A DNA stretch of 63,013 nucleotides from Verrucomicrobiia bacterium. GTDB taxonomy: Bacteria > Verrucomicrobiota > Verrucomicrobiia > Verrucomicrobiales > Akkermansiaceae. Below, piece after piece: positions 52,226-60,784 of the stretch. The position numbers were made by a program, and so were the translations under genes. The stretch is from contig JAUIJD010000028.1 in NCBI GenBank assembly GCA_030431475.1, forward strand, positions 1 to 63,013, given 5' to 3'. Numbering within the stretch: the first letter of the stretch is position 1; each line of letters starts with the position of its first letter. A model generated the notes under the pieces. The model did no database searches and had not been told where the DNA came from. It saw only the letters and a program-made list of their open reading frames with translations.

Positions 52226-53467
52226 GTGAAGATCGAGATCCTCAACACCGGCAGCGAGCTGTTGTTGGGCCGCACGCTCAACACCCACGGCCAGTGGATC
52301 GGTCGCGAGTTGTTCGAGCTGGGACTGCGGGTCGACCGCCTGGTGACCGTGCCGGATGGCGAGGCGATTGCCGACGGGATCCGCGAGGCGGTGGCGCGAT
52401 GTGATGTGCTGCTGGTGACCGGAGGACTCGGCCCGACCAGCGACGACATCACGCGCGAGGCGGCATCGGCGGTGCTGGGTATCGAACTCATCGAGGACGA
52501 GGCGGCGTTGCGTTCGCTGGAGGCGTTCTTCGAGAAGAGGGAGCGCGAGATGGCGCCGGAGAACCGTCGGCAGGCCCAGGTCCCGGTCGGGGCCGATGTG
52601 CTGCCGAATCCGAACGGCACCGCACCCGGGATCTACATTCCGCCGCGCCTCAACGGGGCGGCGAATTGCGCGGTGTTCCTCCTGCCCGGCCCTCCGCGGG
52701 AGCTGCATCCGATGTTCGAGGCGGAGGTGGTGCCGCGGTTGAGATCCCTCGGCGGGATCGAGGAGCCGGGGAGGATCCTGGAGCTGAAATTCACCGGGAT
52801 CGGAGAGAGCGAGCTGCACCGTGAGATCGATGCCGCCCTCGAGGCGATTCCCGGGCTTGAGGTCGGCTACTGCGCGCGTCCTTCCGAGGTGGACCTGCGC
52901 CTGATCGGATCCGCGGAAGCGGTGGAGGCGGGTCGGCGACTGGCGCTCGGACGTCTCGGCGACCGCTGTTTTTCCGATGCGGGTGAGTCGATGGAGGAGG
53001 TCGTGGTCCGCGGGATGCGTGCACGTGGCCTCAAGCTCGCGTTGGCGGAAAGCTGCACCGGCGGATTGATCGCGAGTCGGATCACCGACGTGCCGGGGGC
53101 CAGCGCGGTGCTGACTCTTGGCTTCGTCACCTACGCCAACGAGGCCAAGGTGTCGCTGCTCGGCGTATCGGAGGCCGATCTGGTCGCGCATGGCGCGGTC
53201 AGCGAGCCCGTGGCCCTTCAAATGGCGGAGGGAGCGATCCGGGCCTCCGGGGCCGATGTGGCCGCGGCGGTCACGGGCATTGCCGGACCCGACGGCGGCA
53301 GCGCCGAAAAGCCGGTCGGCACCGTGTTCATCGCGGTGGCGACCCGGGGTGGCTCGACCCGGGTCGAGCGCCAGCTCCACCTCCGCAGCCGGACCGGCTT
53401 CAAGCAAGCCGTCAGCCAGGCGGCCCTGGAGATGGTGAGGCGGGTGGCGCAAAACTCCGTTTTGTGA
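52226..53467 (+). CDS. cinA: CinA-family nicotinamide-nucleotide amidase
   Basis: 413 residues, GTG start three bases after the rsfS stop. The N-terminal MoaB/MogA-like domain shows LNTGSELLLGRTLNTHGQWIG, VLLVTGGLGPTSDDITREA and LLPGPPRELHPMF. The C-terminal PncC amidase domain shows LALAESCTGGLIASRITDVPGAS, ANEAKVSLLGV, HGAVSEPVALQMAEG and AVTGIAGPDGGSAEKPVGTVF. It recycles pyridine nucleotides. Full length, no lesions. Confidence 0.95.
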   Translation: MKIEILNTGSELLLGRTLNTHGQWIGRELFELGLRVDRLVTVPDGEAIADGIREAVARCDVLLVTGGLGPTSDDITREAASAVLGIELIEDEAALRSLEAFFEKREREMAPENRRQAQVPVGADVLPNPNGTAPGIYIPPRLNGAANCAVFLLPGPPRELHPMFEAEVVPRLRSLGGIEEPGRILELKFTGIGESELHREIDAALEAIPGLEVGYCARPSEVDLRLIGSAEAVEAGRRLALGRLGDRCFSDAGESMEEVVVRGMRARGLKLALAESCTGGLIASRITDVPGASAVLTLGFVTYANEAKVSLLGVSEADLVAHGAVSEPVALQMAEGAIRASGADVAAAVTGIAGPDGGSAEKPVGTVFIAVATRGGSTRVERQLHLRSRTGFKQAVSQAALEMVRRVAQNSVL

Positions 53468-53473
53468 GCCGCT

Positions 53474-53494
53474 ACGCCCGGCTTGGCCGGGCGT
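53474..53494. repeat. Perfect hairpin between cinA and transposase
   Basis: ACGCCCGGC and GCCGGGCGT form a perfect 9-bp stem with loop TTG (53483-53485). It lies 6 bp after cinA. The only in-frame start for the next gene (TTG) falls in its loop. No T tract follows. Confidence 0.6.
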
Positions 53495-54178
53495 GGGCCG
53501 GTTCATGAACTCCCGCCAATTCCCTTCACTCCTTTCCGAAAGGACAGCTCCGACACCGAGAAGAAGCGCCGCCGTCTTCCGCAGTGGCGTCAGGAGGGGG
53601 CAACGTACTTCGTCACCTTCCGCACCGCCGACTCCCTTCCCAAAGAAACCCTGGACCGTTGGTATCGGCGCCGCGCCGAGTGGCTCGGCAACCACCGCAT
53701 CGCGGTGGAGAAGAACCGACCGGTCGATCTATCGAAGCTATCGTTCGAGGAGCACCGCGAATATGAGCGGACCTTCGTGAAGGCCCTCCAGACCGAGCTG
53801 GATCGGGGGCGTGGGGCCTGCCCGCTTGGCGAACGGGAGTACGCTCTGATCATCGAGAGCGCTCTACGGCATTTCGATGGCGAGCGTTACCGGCTCGGAG
53901 ACTTCGTGATCATGCCGAACCATGTGCATCTTCTGGTTCAGCCGGGCGGGGGTATGAAGCTGAGTGAAATTCTCAAAAGCTGGAAAAGCTACACCGCGAG
54001 GGAGGTCAACCGTCGGATGGACCGGACGGGGGCCTTCTGGCAGAAGGAGTCCTGGGATCACATCGTTCGGAGCCGGCGTCAGCTAGATCGCTTCCGGGAA
54101 TACATCGCGGACAACCCTCGGTTGGCGAAGCTTCCGGACGGGCAGGCGTTCGCATGGCGGGCCGAGTGGGAAGGGTGA
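53483..54178 (+). CDS. REP-associated tyrosine transposase (RAYT)
   Basis: 231 codons. Conserved RAYT wording: RRRLPQWRQEGATYFVTFRTADSLP, an HUH metal motif within VIMPNHVHLLV, KSWKSYTAREVNRR (candidate catalytic tyrosine), FWQKESWDHIVRS, and a C-terminal YIADNPRLAKLP. Such single-copy Y1 transposases are domesticated and are linked to REP palindromes. There is no in-frame ATG or GTG before the conserved part, only a TTG at 53483 inside a hairpin, so the true start or intactness of the 5' end is uncertain. REP-like units follow directly after its stop; no flanking insertion-sequence ends are seen. Confidence 0.88.
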   Translation: MAGRGPVHELPPIPFTPFRKDSSDTEKKRRRLPQWRQEGATYFVTFRTADSLPKETLDRWYRRRAEWLGNHRIAVEKNRPVDLSKLSFEEHREYERTFVKALQTELDRGRGACPLGEREYALIIESALRHFDGERYRLGDFVIMPNHVHLLVQPGGGMKLSEILKSWKSYTAREVNRRMDRTGAFWQKESWDHIVRSRRQLDRFREYIADNPRLAKLPDGQAFAWRAEWEG

Positions 54179-54204
54179 CCCTCAAGCGGGAAAATGGTGC
54201 CCCT

Positions 54205-54435
54205 GTGGCGCAAAGTCGGACTTTGCGAGAGGTCCACGGCGGCCCTGCCCCGTGGTGCCGTGCTCCAGCGCGTGCCGCAGGGGTGAGTCGTTGCAAAGCG
54301 GAGGTTTGCGAATCTCTCGCAAAACAGGAGCTTTGCGTCACCCGGAGCCAATGTTCCAGCGCGTGCCGCAGCGGTCGGTCGCTGCGAAGCTGGAGCTTCG
54401 CGAATCTCTCACAAAGCTGGAGCTTTGCGCCACCC
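54205..54435. repeat. Array of REP-like palindromic units
   Basis: Three units follow the RAYT gene. A: GCAAAGTC-G-GACTTTGC (54210-54226). B (about 54260-54342) and C (about 54351-54434) are near-tandem ~90-bp repeats, each with a leader TCCAGCGCGTGCCGCAG, a first hairpin, spacer GAATCTCTC, a second hairpin and a CACC end. In C the stems are GCGAAGCT/AGCTTCGC and CAAAGCT/AGCTTTG with GG loops. The paired-hairpin plan is that of REP/BIME elements. The array ends at the stop of the DUF3127 gene. Confidence 0.8.
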
Positions 54436-54801
54436 TCAGAACGGGATGTCGTCGGACTCGTCGGGCTCGTTGTCGAAGCTGGCGTCCATCGAGGAACTGC
54501 TGGCGTCGCCGCCCGAGGGGGAACCGCCGCCGTCACCGGACTTCTCCAGCTTCCAGGCGACGAGATTGACGTAGAAGCGGTCCTTGTACTCGTTGCCGCG
54601 GATGTCGAAGGTGACCTTGACCCCGTCGCCCTCCGACACGCCGTCGAGGATGGCGGCCTTGTCCTTCACGGCCTCGAACTTGATCTGCTGCGGGTAGTTC
54701 CCGTCGGGAACCTCGACGACGAACTCCCGCTTGGAAAAGCCGGAGGCGAAGGTCTGCGTTTCGTAGAGCTTGTGGACGGTGCCTTCGAGTTCGAATGCCA
54801 T
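54436..54801 (-). CDS. DUF3127 OB-fold-like protein with SSB-type acidic tip
   Basis: 121 residues. The first ~85 form a beta-rich domain matching DUF3127 (FELEGTVHKLYETQTFASGFSKREFVV; DRFYVNLVAWKLE). A flexible Gly/Ser-rich linker follows (GDGGGSPSGGDASSSS), ending in DESDDIPF. This matches the C-terminal tip of bacterial single-stranded DNA-binding proteins (DDIPF), through which they recruit repair and replication partners. The overall plan, OB-like core, disordered linker and acidic tip, is that of an SSB, although the core is not the usual SSB fold by sequence. It lies upstream of the REP array and downstream of folA on the same strand. Confidence 0.82.
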   Translation of the reverse strand: MAFELEGTVHKLYETQTFASGFSKREFVVEVPDGNYPQQIKFEAVKDKAAILDGVSEGDGVKVTFDIRGNEYKDRFYVNLVAWKLEKSGDGGGSPSGGDASSSSMDASFDNEPDESDDIPF

Positions 54802-54818
54802 GCGGCGAGTCTTGACGG

Positions 54819-55292
54819 TCAGGCTCCGGGTTTCAAGCGGCGGTACCGCCGGACTTCGAAATCGTCGTGCCGCTCGACGAGCTCGGGCTCGGAGAAGAGA
54901 TGCTCGAAGGGCGGAAAAAAGGTGTCGCCCCGGTGGTCGGCCAGCACGTGCGAGACCAGCAGCTCATCGAGCCGCGGGAGAAAGGCGGCGTAGATCTCCG
55001 ATCCGCCGATGATGAAGACCTCGCCCCCGGGCTCGAGCGAGTCGAGCTCACCCGGGGCGCCGATGGTTTCGACGCCCTCGGCCGACCAGTCGGGGTTGCG
55101 GGTGACGACGATGTTCCGCCGCTTCGGCAGCGGGCGGCCGATCGAGTCGAAGGTGGTGCGCCCCATCACGATCGGATGGCCGCTGGTGGTACGCTTGAAG
55201 AACGCGAGGTCGCCGGGCAGGTGCCACGGCAGGGTGCCGTTGCGACCGATCACGCGCTCGGAGGTCATGGCGACGATGCCGATGAGTTTCAT
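54819..55292 (-). CDS. folA: Dihydrofolate reductase
   Basis: 157 residues, normal size. MKLIGIVAMTSERVIGRNGTLPWHLPGDLAFFKRTT contains the nucleotide/folate-binding start and the active-site W-H-L-P-x-D region; IVMGRTTFDSIGRPLPKRRNIVV and VFIIGGSEIYAAFLP follow. It regenerates tetrahydrofolate after thymidylate synthase. Its start is 8 bp downstream of the thyA stop, a classic thyA-folA pair. Confidence 0.96.
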   Translation of the reverse strand: MKLIGIVAMTSERVIGRNGTLPWHLPGDLAFFKRTTSGHPIVMGRTTFDSIGRPLPKRRNIVVTRNPDWSAEGVETIGAPGELDSLEPGGEVFIIGGSEIYAAFLPRLDELLVSHVLADHRGDTFFPPFEHLFSEPELVERHDDFEVRRYRRLKPGA

Positions 55293-55300
55293 TTCACCTT

Positions 55301-56110
55301 TCACACCGAAACCTCGGCCTTGATGTGCGGGTGGGGGTCGTAGTCCTCGAGCTGGAAGTGCTCGAAGCGGAAGTCTCCGAGCTCGGTGACCGAGGGATCG
55401 ATGACCATGGTCGGCAGCGGTCTCGGGTCGCGGGAGAGCTGGGTCTTCGCCTGCTCGAGGTGGTTGGCGTAGAGGTGGAGGTCGCCGAAGGTGTGGACGA
55501 AGTCCCGCGGTTCGTAGCCGCAGACCCGGGCGAGCATCAGCGTGAGCAGGGCGTAGGAGGCGATGTTGAACGGGACGCCGAGGAACAGATCGGCCGAGCG
55601 CTGGTAGAGCTGGCAGGAAAGCCCCGGCTTTTCGGACTCCGGGTCGTGGACGAAGAACTGGAACAGGCAGTGGCAGGGCGGCAGCGCCATGCGGGAGAGC
55701 TCGCCGGGGTTCCAGGCGACGACGAGGTGGCGCCGCGAGTGCGGGTCGCCGCGCAGGCCGTGGACCAGTTCGGCGATCTGGTCGACATGGCGCCCGTCGG
55801 GCCCCGGGAACGACCGCCACTGGCGTCCGTAGACCGGCCCGAGATCGCCGTGTTCGTCGGCCCACTCGTCCCAGATGCGGACACCGTTCTCCTTGAGGTA
55901 GGCGATGTTGGTGTCGCCGTTCAGGAACCACAGCAGCTCGTGGATGATGGAGCGAAGGTGGAGCTTCTTGGTGGTGAGGCAGGGGAAACCCTCGCGCAGG
56001 TCGTAGCGGACCTGGCGGCCGAACACGGCCTTGGTGCCGGTGCCGGTGCGGTCGGCCCGGTCCTCGCCGTTCTCCAACACGTCGCGGAGCAGATCGAGGT
56101 AGGTTCGCAT
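55301..56110 (-). CDS. thyA: Thymidylate synthase
   Basis: 269 residues, the short bacterial ThyA size. Landmarks: [36 protein letters not shown], catalytic cysteine in [35 protein letters not shown], and [11 protein letters not shown]. Start at [15 protein letters not shown]. Converts dUMP to dTMP using methylene-tetrahydrofolate and precedes folA. Confidence 0.97.
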   Translation of the reverse strand: MRTYLDLLRDVLENGEDRADRTGTGTKAVFGRQVRYDLREGFPCLTTKKLHLRSIIHELLWFLNGDTNIAYLKENGVRIWDEWADEHGDLGPVYGRQWRSFPGPDGRHVDQIAELVHGLRGDPHSRRHLVVAWNPGELSRMALPPCHCLFQFFVHDPESEKPGLSCQLYQRSADLFLGVPFNIASYALLTLMLARVCGYEPRDFVHTFGDLHLYANHLEQAKTQLSRDPRPLPTMVIDPSVTELGDFRFEHFQLEDYDPHPHIKAEVSV

Positions 56111-56387
56111 GGGGCGAGTCTGGACGATGAGGGGGCGCGGACAAGAAATCCCGGTGCCACCGGGTGAAGTTTCGGGGCCCATGCGATCGCGCCTACGTGA
56201 TCGTGGGGTAGGCAGTCCGGCGGTCCGGGGTAGGGTGGTGAAGCCGTCGCGGGGATCCCTTCCCCCCACTCCCCCCAAGCAACCAAATGCACTTCCCCGT
56301 GGCGGCACCCTTTCTCCCCCCAATCCCCCCGAAACGAGTCCCCGGATGCTGCCGTCCCCCGTCGGCATCCGGGGATTTTCTTTTCCG
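56111..56387. other. Non-coding gap with G-tracts and a strong hairpin
   Basis: 277 bp between glmS and thyA, both on the minus strand. A 10-bp stem CCCCGGATGC/GCATCCGGGG (56340-56349, 56365-56374) is followed on the plus strand by ATTTTCTTTT, so its T tract suits plus-strand transcripts rather than glmS. Nearby C runs (56265-56340) put several runs of four to six G on the minus strand, in the likely thyA leader or promoter. No gene is seen. Confidence 0.5.
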
Positions 56388-58229
56388 CTACTCGACGGTG
56401 ACCGACTTCGCGAGATTGCGGGGCTGGTCGATCTCGCAGCCGCGGTGGCGGGCGACGTGGTAGGAGAAGAGCTGCAGCGCGACGGCCGAGGGGATGGTCG
56501 AGACCAGCGGGTGGCAGGCCGGGACCTCGATCGCGTCGTCGACGAAGGCGCGGGCGTCCTCGTCGCCCTCGGTGATCACGCCGAGGATGCGGGCGCCGCG
56601 GGCGCGGCATTCCTCGATGTTGCCGAGGGTCTTGTCCTTGCCGGGAATGTCGTTGGCCAGCGCGACGACCGGGGTTCCCTGCTCGAGCAGGGCGATGGGG
56701 CCGTGCTTGAGCTCGGCGGCGTGGTAGCCCTCGGCGTGGATGTAGGAGATCTCCTTGAGTTTCAGCGCGCCTTCGAGCGCGACCGGATACATGTAGCCGC
56801 GACCGATGAAGAAGGCGTGTTCGCTTTCCGCGTAGCGGGCGGCGAGCGCGGCGATGGCGTCGCTCTGACGGATCGTGCGCTCGACGAGCTCGGGAATCCG
56901 TTCGATCTCGCGGGCCAGGCGGGTCCCCTCGTCGCGGGAGAGCCGGCGTCCGCGTCCGAGCTTGAGGGCCATCATCAGCAGCACCGCGACCTGGCAGGTG
57001 AAGGCCTTGGTCGAGGCCACCGAGATCTCCGGGCCGGCGTGGAGGTAGACGCCGCGGCCGGTCTCGCGGGCAATGGTCGAGCCGACCACGTTGCACAGGC
57101 CCATGACAAAGGCGCCCTTCTGGTTGGCCTCGCGGACCGCGGCGAGGGTGTCGGCGGTCTCGCCCGACTGGGAGATGGCGACGACCAGGTCCGAGCGGGC
57201 GATCAGCGGGTTGCGGTAGCGGAACTCGGCGGCCTGCTGGACTTCCGAGTGGATGTCGGCGAGGTCCTCGAAGGCATACTCGCCGACCAGGCCGGCGTGG
57301 AGCGAGGTGCCGCAGCCGAGCAGGACGACGCGCTGGATCTCGGCCAGATCGCGCGCCGAGGTGCCCATGCCGGAGAGCACCGACGAGCCGAGGTCGAAGT
57401 CGAGTCGACCGCGGATGGCGTTGCGCAGGGAGTCGGGCTGCTCGTGGATCTCCTTGAGCATGAAGTGCTCGTAGCCGCCCTTTTCGGCCGCCTCGGCGTC
57501 GAAGCCGAGCTCGGCGACCTCGCGGGTGACCGGGACCCGGTCGAGGTCGCGGATCTCGACGCCCTCGGCGGTGACCACGGCGATGTCGTTGTCCTCGAGA
57601 TAGATGACCTGCCGGGTGTGCGAGATGATCGCCGCCGCGTCGGAGGCGACGATGGTTTCACCCTCGCCGACACCGATCACGATGGGGCTGCCGCGCCGGG
57701 CGGTGATGATGCGCCCCGGTTCGGTGGCTGAAATCGCGGCGATGCCGAAGGTGCCCTCGACCTGATGGAGCGCGTCGCAGACGGCCTGGAAGAGATCGCC
57801 CTGGTCGCACTCGCCGACCAGATGGGAGAGCACCTCGGTGTCGGTCTCGGAGTAGAAATGATGCCCCTGCGATTCGAGGCGGGTCCGCAGCGAGCGGTAG
57901 TTCTCGATGATCCCGTTGTGGACCAGCGCGATGCCGCCCTGCTGGTCGAGGTGCGGGTGGGCGTTGACCTCCGTCGGCGGGCCGTGGGTGGCCCAGCGGG
58001 TGTGCGCGATGCCGATCCGCGCGTCGGTGAACCGCTCCCGTGGCCACTCGGAGCGGGCCTTGTCGCTCAGCGAGGCGACCTTTCCCGGGGCCTTGCTGAC
58101 GACCACCGATCCATCCTCGAGGATGGCCATGCCGGCGGAGTCGTAGCCGCGGTATTCAAGCCGCCGCAGGCCGTTGATGAGCGCCCGGGGGGCGGAGGAT
58201 TTACCGATGTAGCCGACGATGCCGCACAT
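56388..58229 (-). CDS. glmS: Glucosamine-6-phosphate synthase (isomerizing)
   Basis: 613 residues. Class II glutaminase domain beginning [14 protein letters not shown] with catalytic Cys2; [18 protein letters not shown] is conserved. Two SIS sugar-isomerase domains follow ([47 protein letters not shown]), ending [13 protein letters not shown]. It converts fructose-6-phosphate and glutamine to glucosamine-6-phosphate, the first step to UDP-GlcNAc. It is last in a minus-strand set with glmM and a GlmU-like acetyltransferase. No glmS ribozyme is apparent upstream. Confidence 0.97.
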   Translation of the reverse strand: MCGIVGYIGKSSAPRALINGLRRLEYRGYDSAGMAILEDGSVVVSKAPGKVASLSDKARSEWPRERFTDARIGIAHTRWATHGPPTEVNAHPHLDQQGGIALVHNGIIENYRSLRTRLESQGHHFYSETDTEVLSHLVGECDQGDLFQAVCDALHQVEGTFGIAAISATEPGRIITARRGSPIVIGVGEGETIVASDAAAIISHTRQVIYLEDNDIAVVTAEGVEIRDLDRVPVTREVAELGFDAEAAEKGGYEHFMLKEIHEQPDSLRNAIRGRLDFDLGSSVLSGMGTSARDLAEIQRVVLLGCGTSLHAGLVGEYAFEDLADIHSEVQQAAEFRYRNPLIARSDLVVAISQSGETADTLAAVREANQKGAFVMGLCNVVGSTIARETGRGVYLHAGPEISVASTKAFTCQVAVLLMMALKLGRGRRLSRDEGTRLAREIERIPELVERTIRQSDAIAALAARYAESEHAFFIGRGYMYPVALEGALKLKEISYIHAEGYHAAELKHGPIALLEQGTPVVALANDIPGKDKTLGNIEECRARGARILGVITEGDEDARAFVDDAIEVPACHPLVSTIPSAVALQLFSYHVARHRGCEIDQPRNLAKSVTVE

Positions 58230-58271
58230 GCTGAAGCTCCAAGTTCTAAGTTCGAAATTCCAAGGAAGAGT

Positions 58272-58290
58272 TCAGGCGCCGAGCGCCTGA
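58272..58290. repeat. Short hairpin between GlmU-like gene and glmS
   Basis: TCAGGCGC and GCGCCTGA form a perfect 8-bp stem with loop CGA. There is no T tract. It lies in the 69-bp gap between two genes of the same strand and may be an RNA-processing or attenuation structure, or a dispersed palindrome. Adjacent 58239-58262 contains AAGTTCTAAGTTCGAAATTCCAAG, a short iterated motif. Confidence 0.45.
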
Positions 58291-58298
58291 CGGGGAGG

Positions 58299-59111
58299 TC
58301 ACGGATGAATGTCGCGCTGGACGATCTCTCCGGGGCGGGTCGAGGTGCCGGGGAAGAGTTTCCGGCCCGGGTAGATGGAGGTGTTGATCCCGGTGTGGAC
58401 GCCGTCGCCGACGATGCAGCCGAACTTGCGGCGGCCGGTGTCGACGAGGCTGTCGCCGACGAGGGTCCGATGCGTCTGCCCGTCGTGGCGCAGGTTGGAG
58501 GTCATCGTGCCGGCGCCGAAGTTGACCTTCTCGCCGAGCACGGAGTCCCCGACGTACGAGAGGTGGCCGACGTTGGTGTTCGACAGCAGGATGGAGTTCT
58601 TGATCTCGACGGCGTTGCCGATGTGGCAGCCGTCGCCGATGGAGGTGTTGCCACGGAGGTAGCAGTTGGGGCCGATCTTGCAGTCGGCGCCGATGATCAC
58701 ATTGCCCTCGATCACCACGCCGGGCAGCAGGCGGGTGCCGGGCCCGATCGAGACCGTGCCCTCGACGACGGCCAGCGGGTGGACGTCGCCGCGGATGTCG
58801 CTTTCCCCGAGGGCGGCGACGTGGAGTTCGTTGGCCCGGAGGAGGTCCCACGGGTAGACGATGAGGAAGGAGGTTTCGGCCGTATGGGTGCGCTCGGTCG
58901 ACGGCATGTCGCCCACCCACGCGAGCGCGGTGCCGCGCGGGTCGACGAGGGTGGTGGTGCCATCGGCGGAGAGGGCCCTGAGGTCGTCGGGCGAGATCCA
59001 CGCGTTGCTGTGGAACTGCAGGCCGTCGCGGGCGAGGGCGTGGTGGTGAGCGGCGAGGGTGCGATTGCCGATGGGAAAATCGCGGACCTTTCGTTCGTGG
59101 AAGACAGGCAT
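58299..59111 (-). CDS. GlmU-like left-handed beta-helix acetyltransferase
   Basis: 270 residues, start MPVFHERKVRDFPIGN. The first ~110 residues resemble a shortened NTP_transf_4-type region (LVDPRGTALAWVG), lacking a recognisable GlmU uridyltransferase motif. Residues ~125-260 are hexapeptide repeats (VEGTVSIGPGTRLLPGVVIEGNVIIGADCKIG, in parts). NFGAGTMTSNLRHDG parallels the GlmU acetyltransferase active-site loop GAGT(I)T-N-DG. Its place between glmM and glmS on the same strand suggests that it acetylates glucosamine-1-phosphate. The uridylyl step may need a separate enzyme elsewhere. Confidence 0.78.
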   Translation of the reverse strand: MPVFHERKVRDFPIGNRTLAAHHHALARDGLQFHSNAWISPDDLRALSADGTTTLVDPRGTALAWVGDMPSTERTHTAETSFLIVYPWDLLRANELHVAALGESDIRGDVHPLAVVEGTVSIGPGTRLLPGVVIEGNVIIGADCKIGPNCYLRGNTSIGDGCHIGNAVEIKNSILLSNTNVGHLSYVGDSVLGEKVNFGAGTMTSNLRHDGQTHRTLVGDSLVDTGRRKFGCIVGDGVHTGINTSIYPGRKLFPGTSTRPGEIVQRDIHP

Positions 59112-59275
59112 GTTCGAGGAGGCGGGGCGTTGAGGTCGGTTGCTTGATGAACTTGATGGAGGAGGATGTAGAGGATGCTGGAAAAGTTGAGTTGGGATCT
59201 TCAAAACCATCCTCTTCATCCCCTCACATCCCATTCATCATGCGGAATCCTGGGTGAAGCGGTTGCCGAATGGGT

Positions 59276-60628
59276 TCAGGGGGCTCCGAGTTCGTCCTGG
59301 ACGGCGCGAATGAAGCGACCCGTCCACTCGTCCACCATCGCGGCATCCCGGTGTTCGACAAGCACGCGGATCTTGTTCTCGGTGCCGGAGTAGCGGATCA
59401 GCTGCCGCCCCGAGTCCCCGAGGGCGGTCTCGGCCTCGGCCATGGTCTTCGACAGGCCGGGCAGCGTTTCGAGCGGCGGCTTGGAGGAGACGGGGAGGTT
59501 GACGAGCTTCTGCGGGAACTCGCTCATGCAGTCGGCGAGCTCGGCGAGCGAGGCGCCGCGACGCTTCATCATGCCGAGCACCTGGAGGGCGGAGAGGATG
59601 CCGTCTCCGGTCGTCGCGTGGTCGGCGAAGATCAGGTGGCCCGAGTTCTCGCCGCCGAAGGAGTGGTCGTTCTCGCGCAGGGCCTCGATCACGCTGCGAT
59701 CGCCGACCGCCGTGGTGAGGACCTTGATGCCCTGTTTCTGCATCGCGTCGTGGAGGCCGAGGTTGCTCATGACGGTCACGGCGATGGTGTTTCCGCGGAG
59801 TCGGCCCTGTTCCTTGAGGGCGAGGGCGCTGAGGGCGAGAATGCGGTCGCCGGAGACCGGGTTGCCCTCGGCGTCGGTGAAGATCACCCGGTCGGCGTCG
59901 CCGTCGAAGGAAATGCCGAGATCGGCACCGTGGGCGCGGACGAGCTCGCCGGCGTGTTCCGGGTGGAGCGCGCCGCAGTCGTCGTTGATGTTCACGCCGT
60001 CGGGGGTGCAGCCGGTCTTGATGACCTCGGCCCCGAGTTCGCGGAAAATCAGGGGGGCGATGAAGTAGGCGGCGCCGTGACCGCAGTCGACGACGATCTT
60101 CAACCCGTGGAGCGAGATGTTGTCGGCCGTCTGCTTGGCATACTCGATGTAGCGCCCGCGGGCGTCCTCGATCCGGTAGGCCTTGCCGATTTCGGCGGGA
60201 GGGACCGAGTGGGTGTCGCCGGCCTCGCCGAGGATGTGGCCTTCGATCGTCGCCTCGAGCGCGTCGTTGAGCTTGAAGCCGTCGGGGCCGAAGATCTTGA
60301 GGCCGTTGTCTTCGAAGGGATTGTGGGAGGCGGTGAGCATGATGCCGGCCGCGCAGCCCATCGACTTCGTGAGGTGCGCGATGGCGGGTGTCGGCAGCGG
60401 GCCGGGCAGATAGACGTCCATCCCGGACGAAACGAGACCGGCGGTAAGTGCGGTTTCGAGCATGTATCCCGAAATACGGGTGTCCTTTCCGATCACCACC
60501 CGGTTGCGGTGGGGGTCGTCGCTGCGAAGGGCGGTGGCGACGGCCTGGCCGACGCTGAGGGCGACTTCCGGAGTGATGGGGAATTCATTGGCGCGGCCGC
60601 GAATGCCGTCGGTGCCGAAGAGTTTCAT
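59276..60628 (-). CDS. glmM: Phosphoglucosamine mutase
   Basis: 450 residues, start MKLFGTDGIRG. The phosphoserine loop TASHNP puts the catalytic serine at 101; the metal loop is SFDGDADRVIF; the sugar loop GGENSGHLIF and the C-terminal phosphate loop IRYSGTENKIRV are all intact. Converts glucosamine-6-phosphate to glucosamine-1-phosphate. Leads the hexosamine gene set. The 164-bp gap to the next gene (59112-59275) holds nothing recognisable. Confidence 0.96.
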   Translation of the reverse strand: MKLFGTDGIRGRANEFPITPEVALSVGQAVATALRSDDPHRNRVVIGKDTRISGYMLETALTAGLVSSGMDVYLPGPLPTPAIAHLTKSMGCAAGIMLTASHNPFEDNGLKIFGPDGFKLNDALEATIEGHILGEAGDTHSVPPAEIGKAYRIEDARGRYIEYAKQTADNISLHGLKIVVDCGHGAAYFIAPLIFRELGAEVIKTGCTPDGVNINDDCGALHPEHAGELVRAHGADLGISFDGDADRVIFTDAEGNPVSGDRILALSALALKEQGRLRGNTIAVTVMSNLGLHDAMQKQGIKVLTTAVGDRSVIEALRENDHSFGGENSGHLIFADHATTGDGILSALQVLGMMKRRGASLAELADCMSEFPQKLVNLPVSSKPPLETLPGLSKTMAEAETALGDSGRQLIRYSGTENKIRVLVEHRDAAMVDEWTGRFIRAVQDELGAP

Positions 60629-60640
60629 GGGCGGGATATT

Positions 60641-60731
60641 GTTCAGGGAAAATTGAACTAGCAAGGGGAATGTGAGGGCGGTGCGAGGATGACTCGGGCT
60701 ATCGGGTAATGTTGTTCAAAAATTATTGAAC
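60641..60731. promoter_or_regulatory. Two matched dyads upstream of glmM
   Basis: GTTCA-N8-TGAAC occurs twice, at 60641-60658 and 60714-60731, with identical 8-nt spacing and centres 73 bp apart (about seven helical turns). Both lie in the leader/promoter region of glmM. This looks like a pair of operator sites. The spacing does not fit the LexA site described for Verrucomicrobia (TGTTC-N4-GAACA). Confidence 0.45.
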
Positions 60732-60784
60732 TATTCAGGGTGGCATGAAGTGCCAGTTTTATTGGAGGGCCACGGGGCTGTGGT

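Noticed and set aside
53483-54178. IS200/IS605 insertion sequence
   Set aside because: The RAYT sequence type, nearby REP units and lack of recognisable element ends or a tnpB gene argue for a domesticated RAYT.
58230-58298. glmS ribozyme upstream of glmS
   Set aside because: The gap is only 69 nt and holds a short hairpin and AAGTTC-type repeats; no ribozyme core could be recognised.
60641-60731. LexA boxes
   Set aside because: Half-sites resemble GTTC/GAAC, but the spacer is 8 nt between GTTCA and TGAAC, unlike the N4 spacing known for the verrucomicrobial LexA motif.
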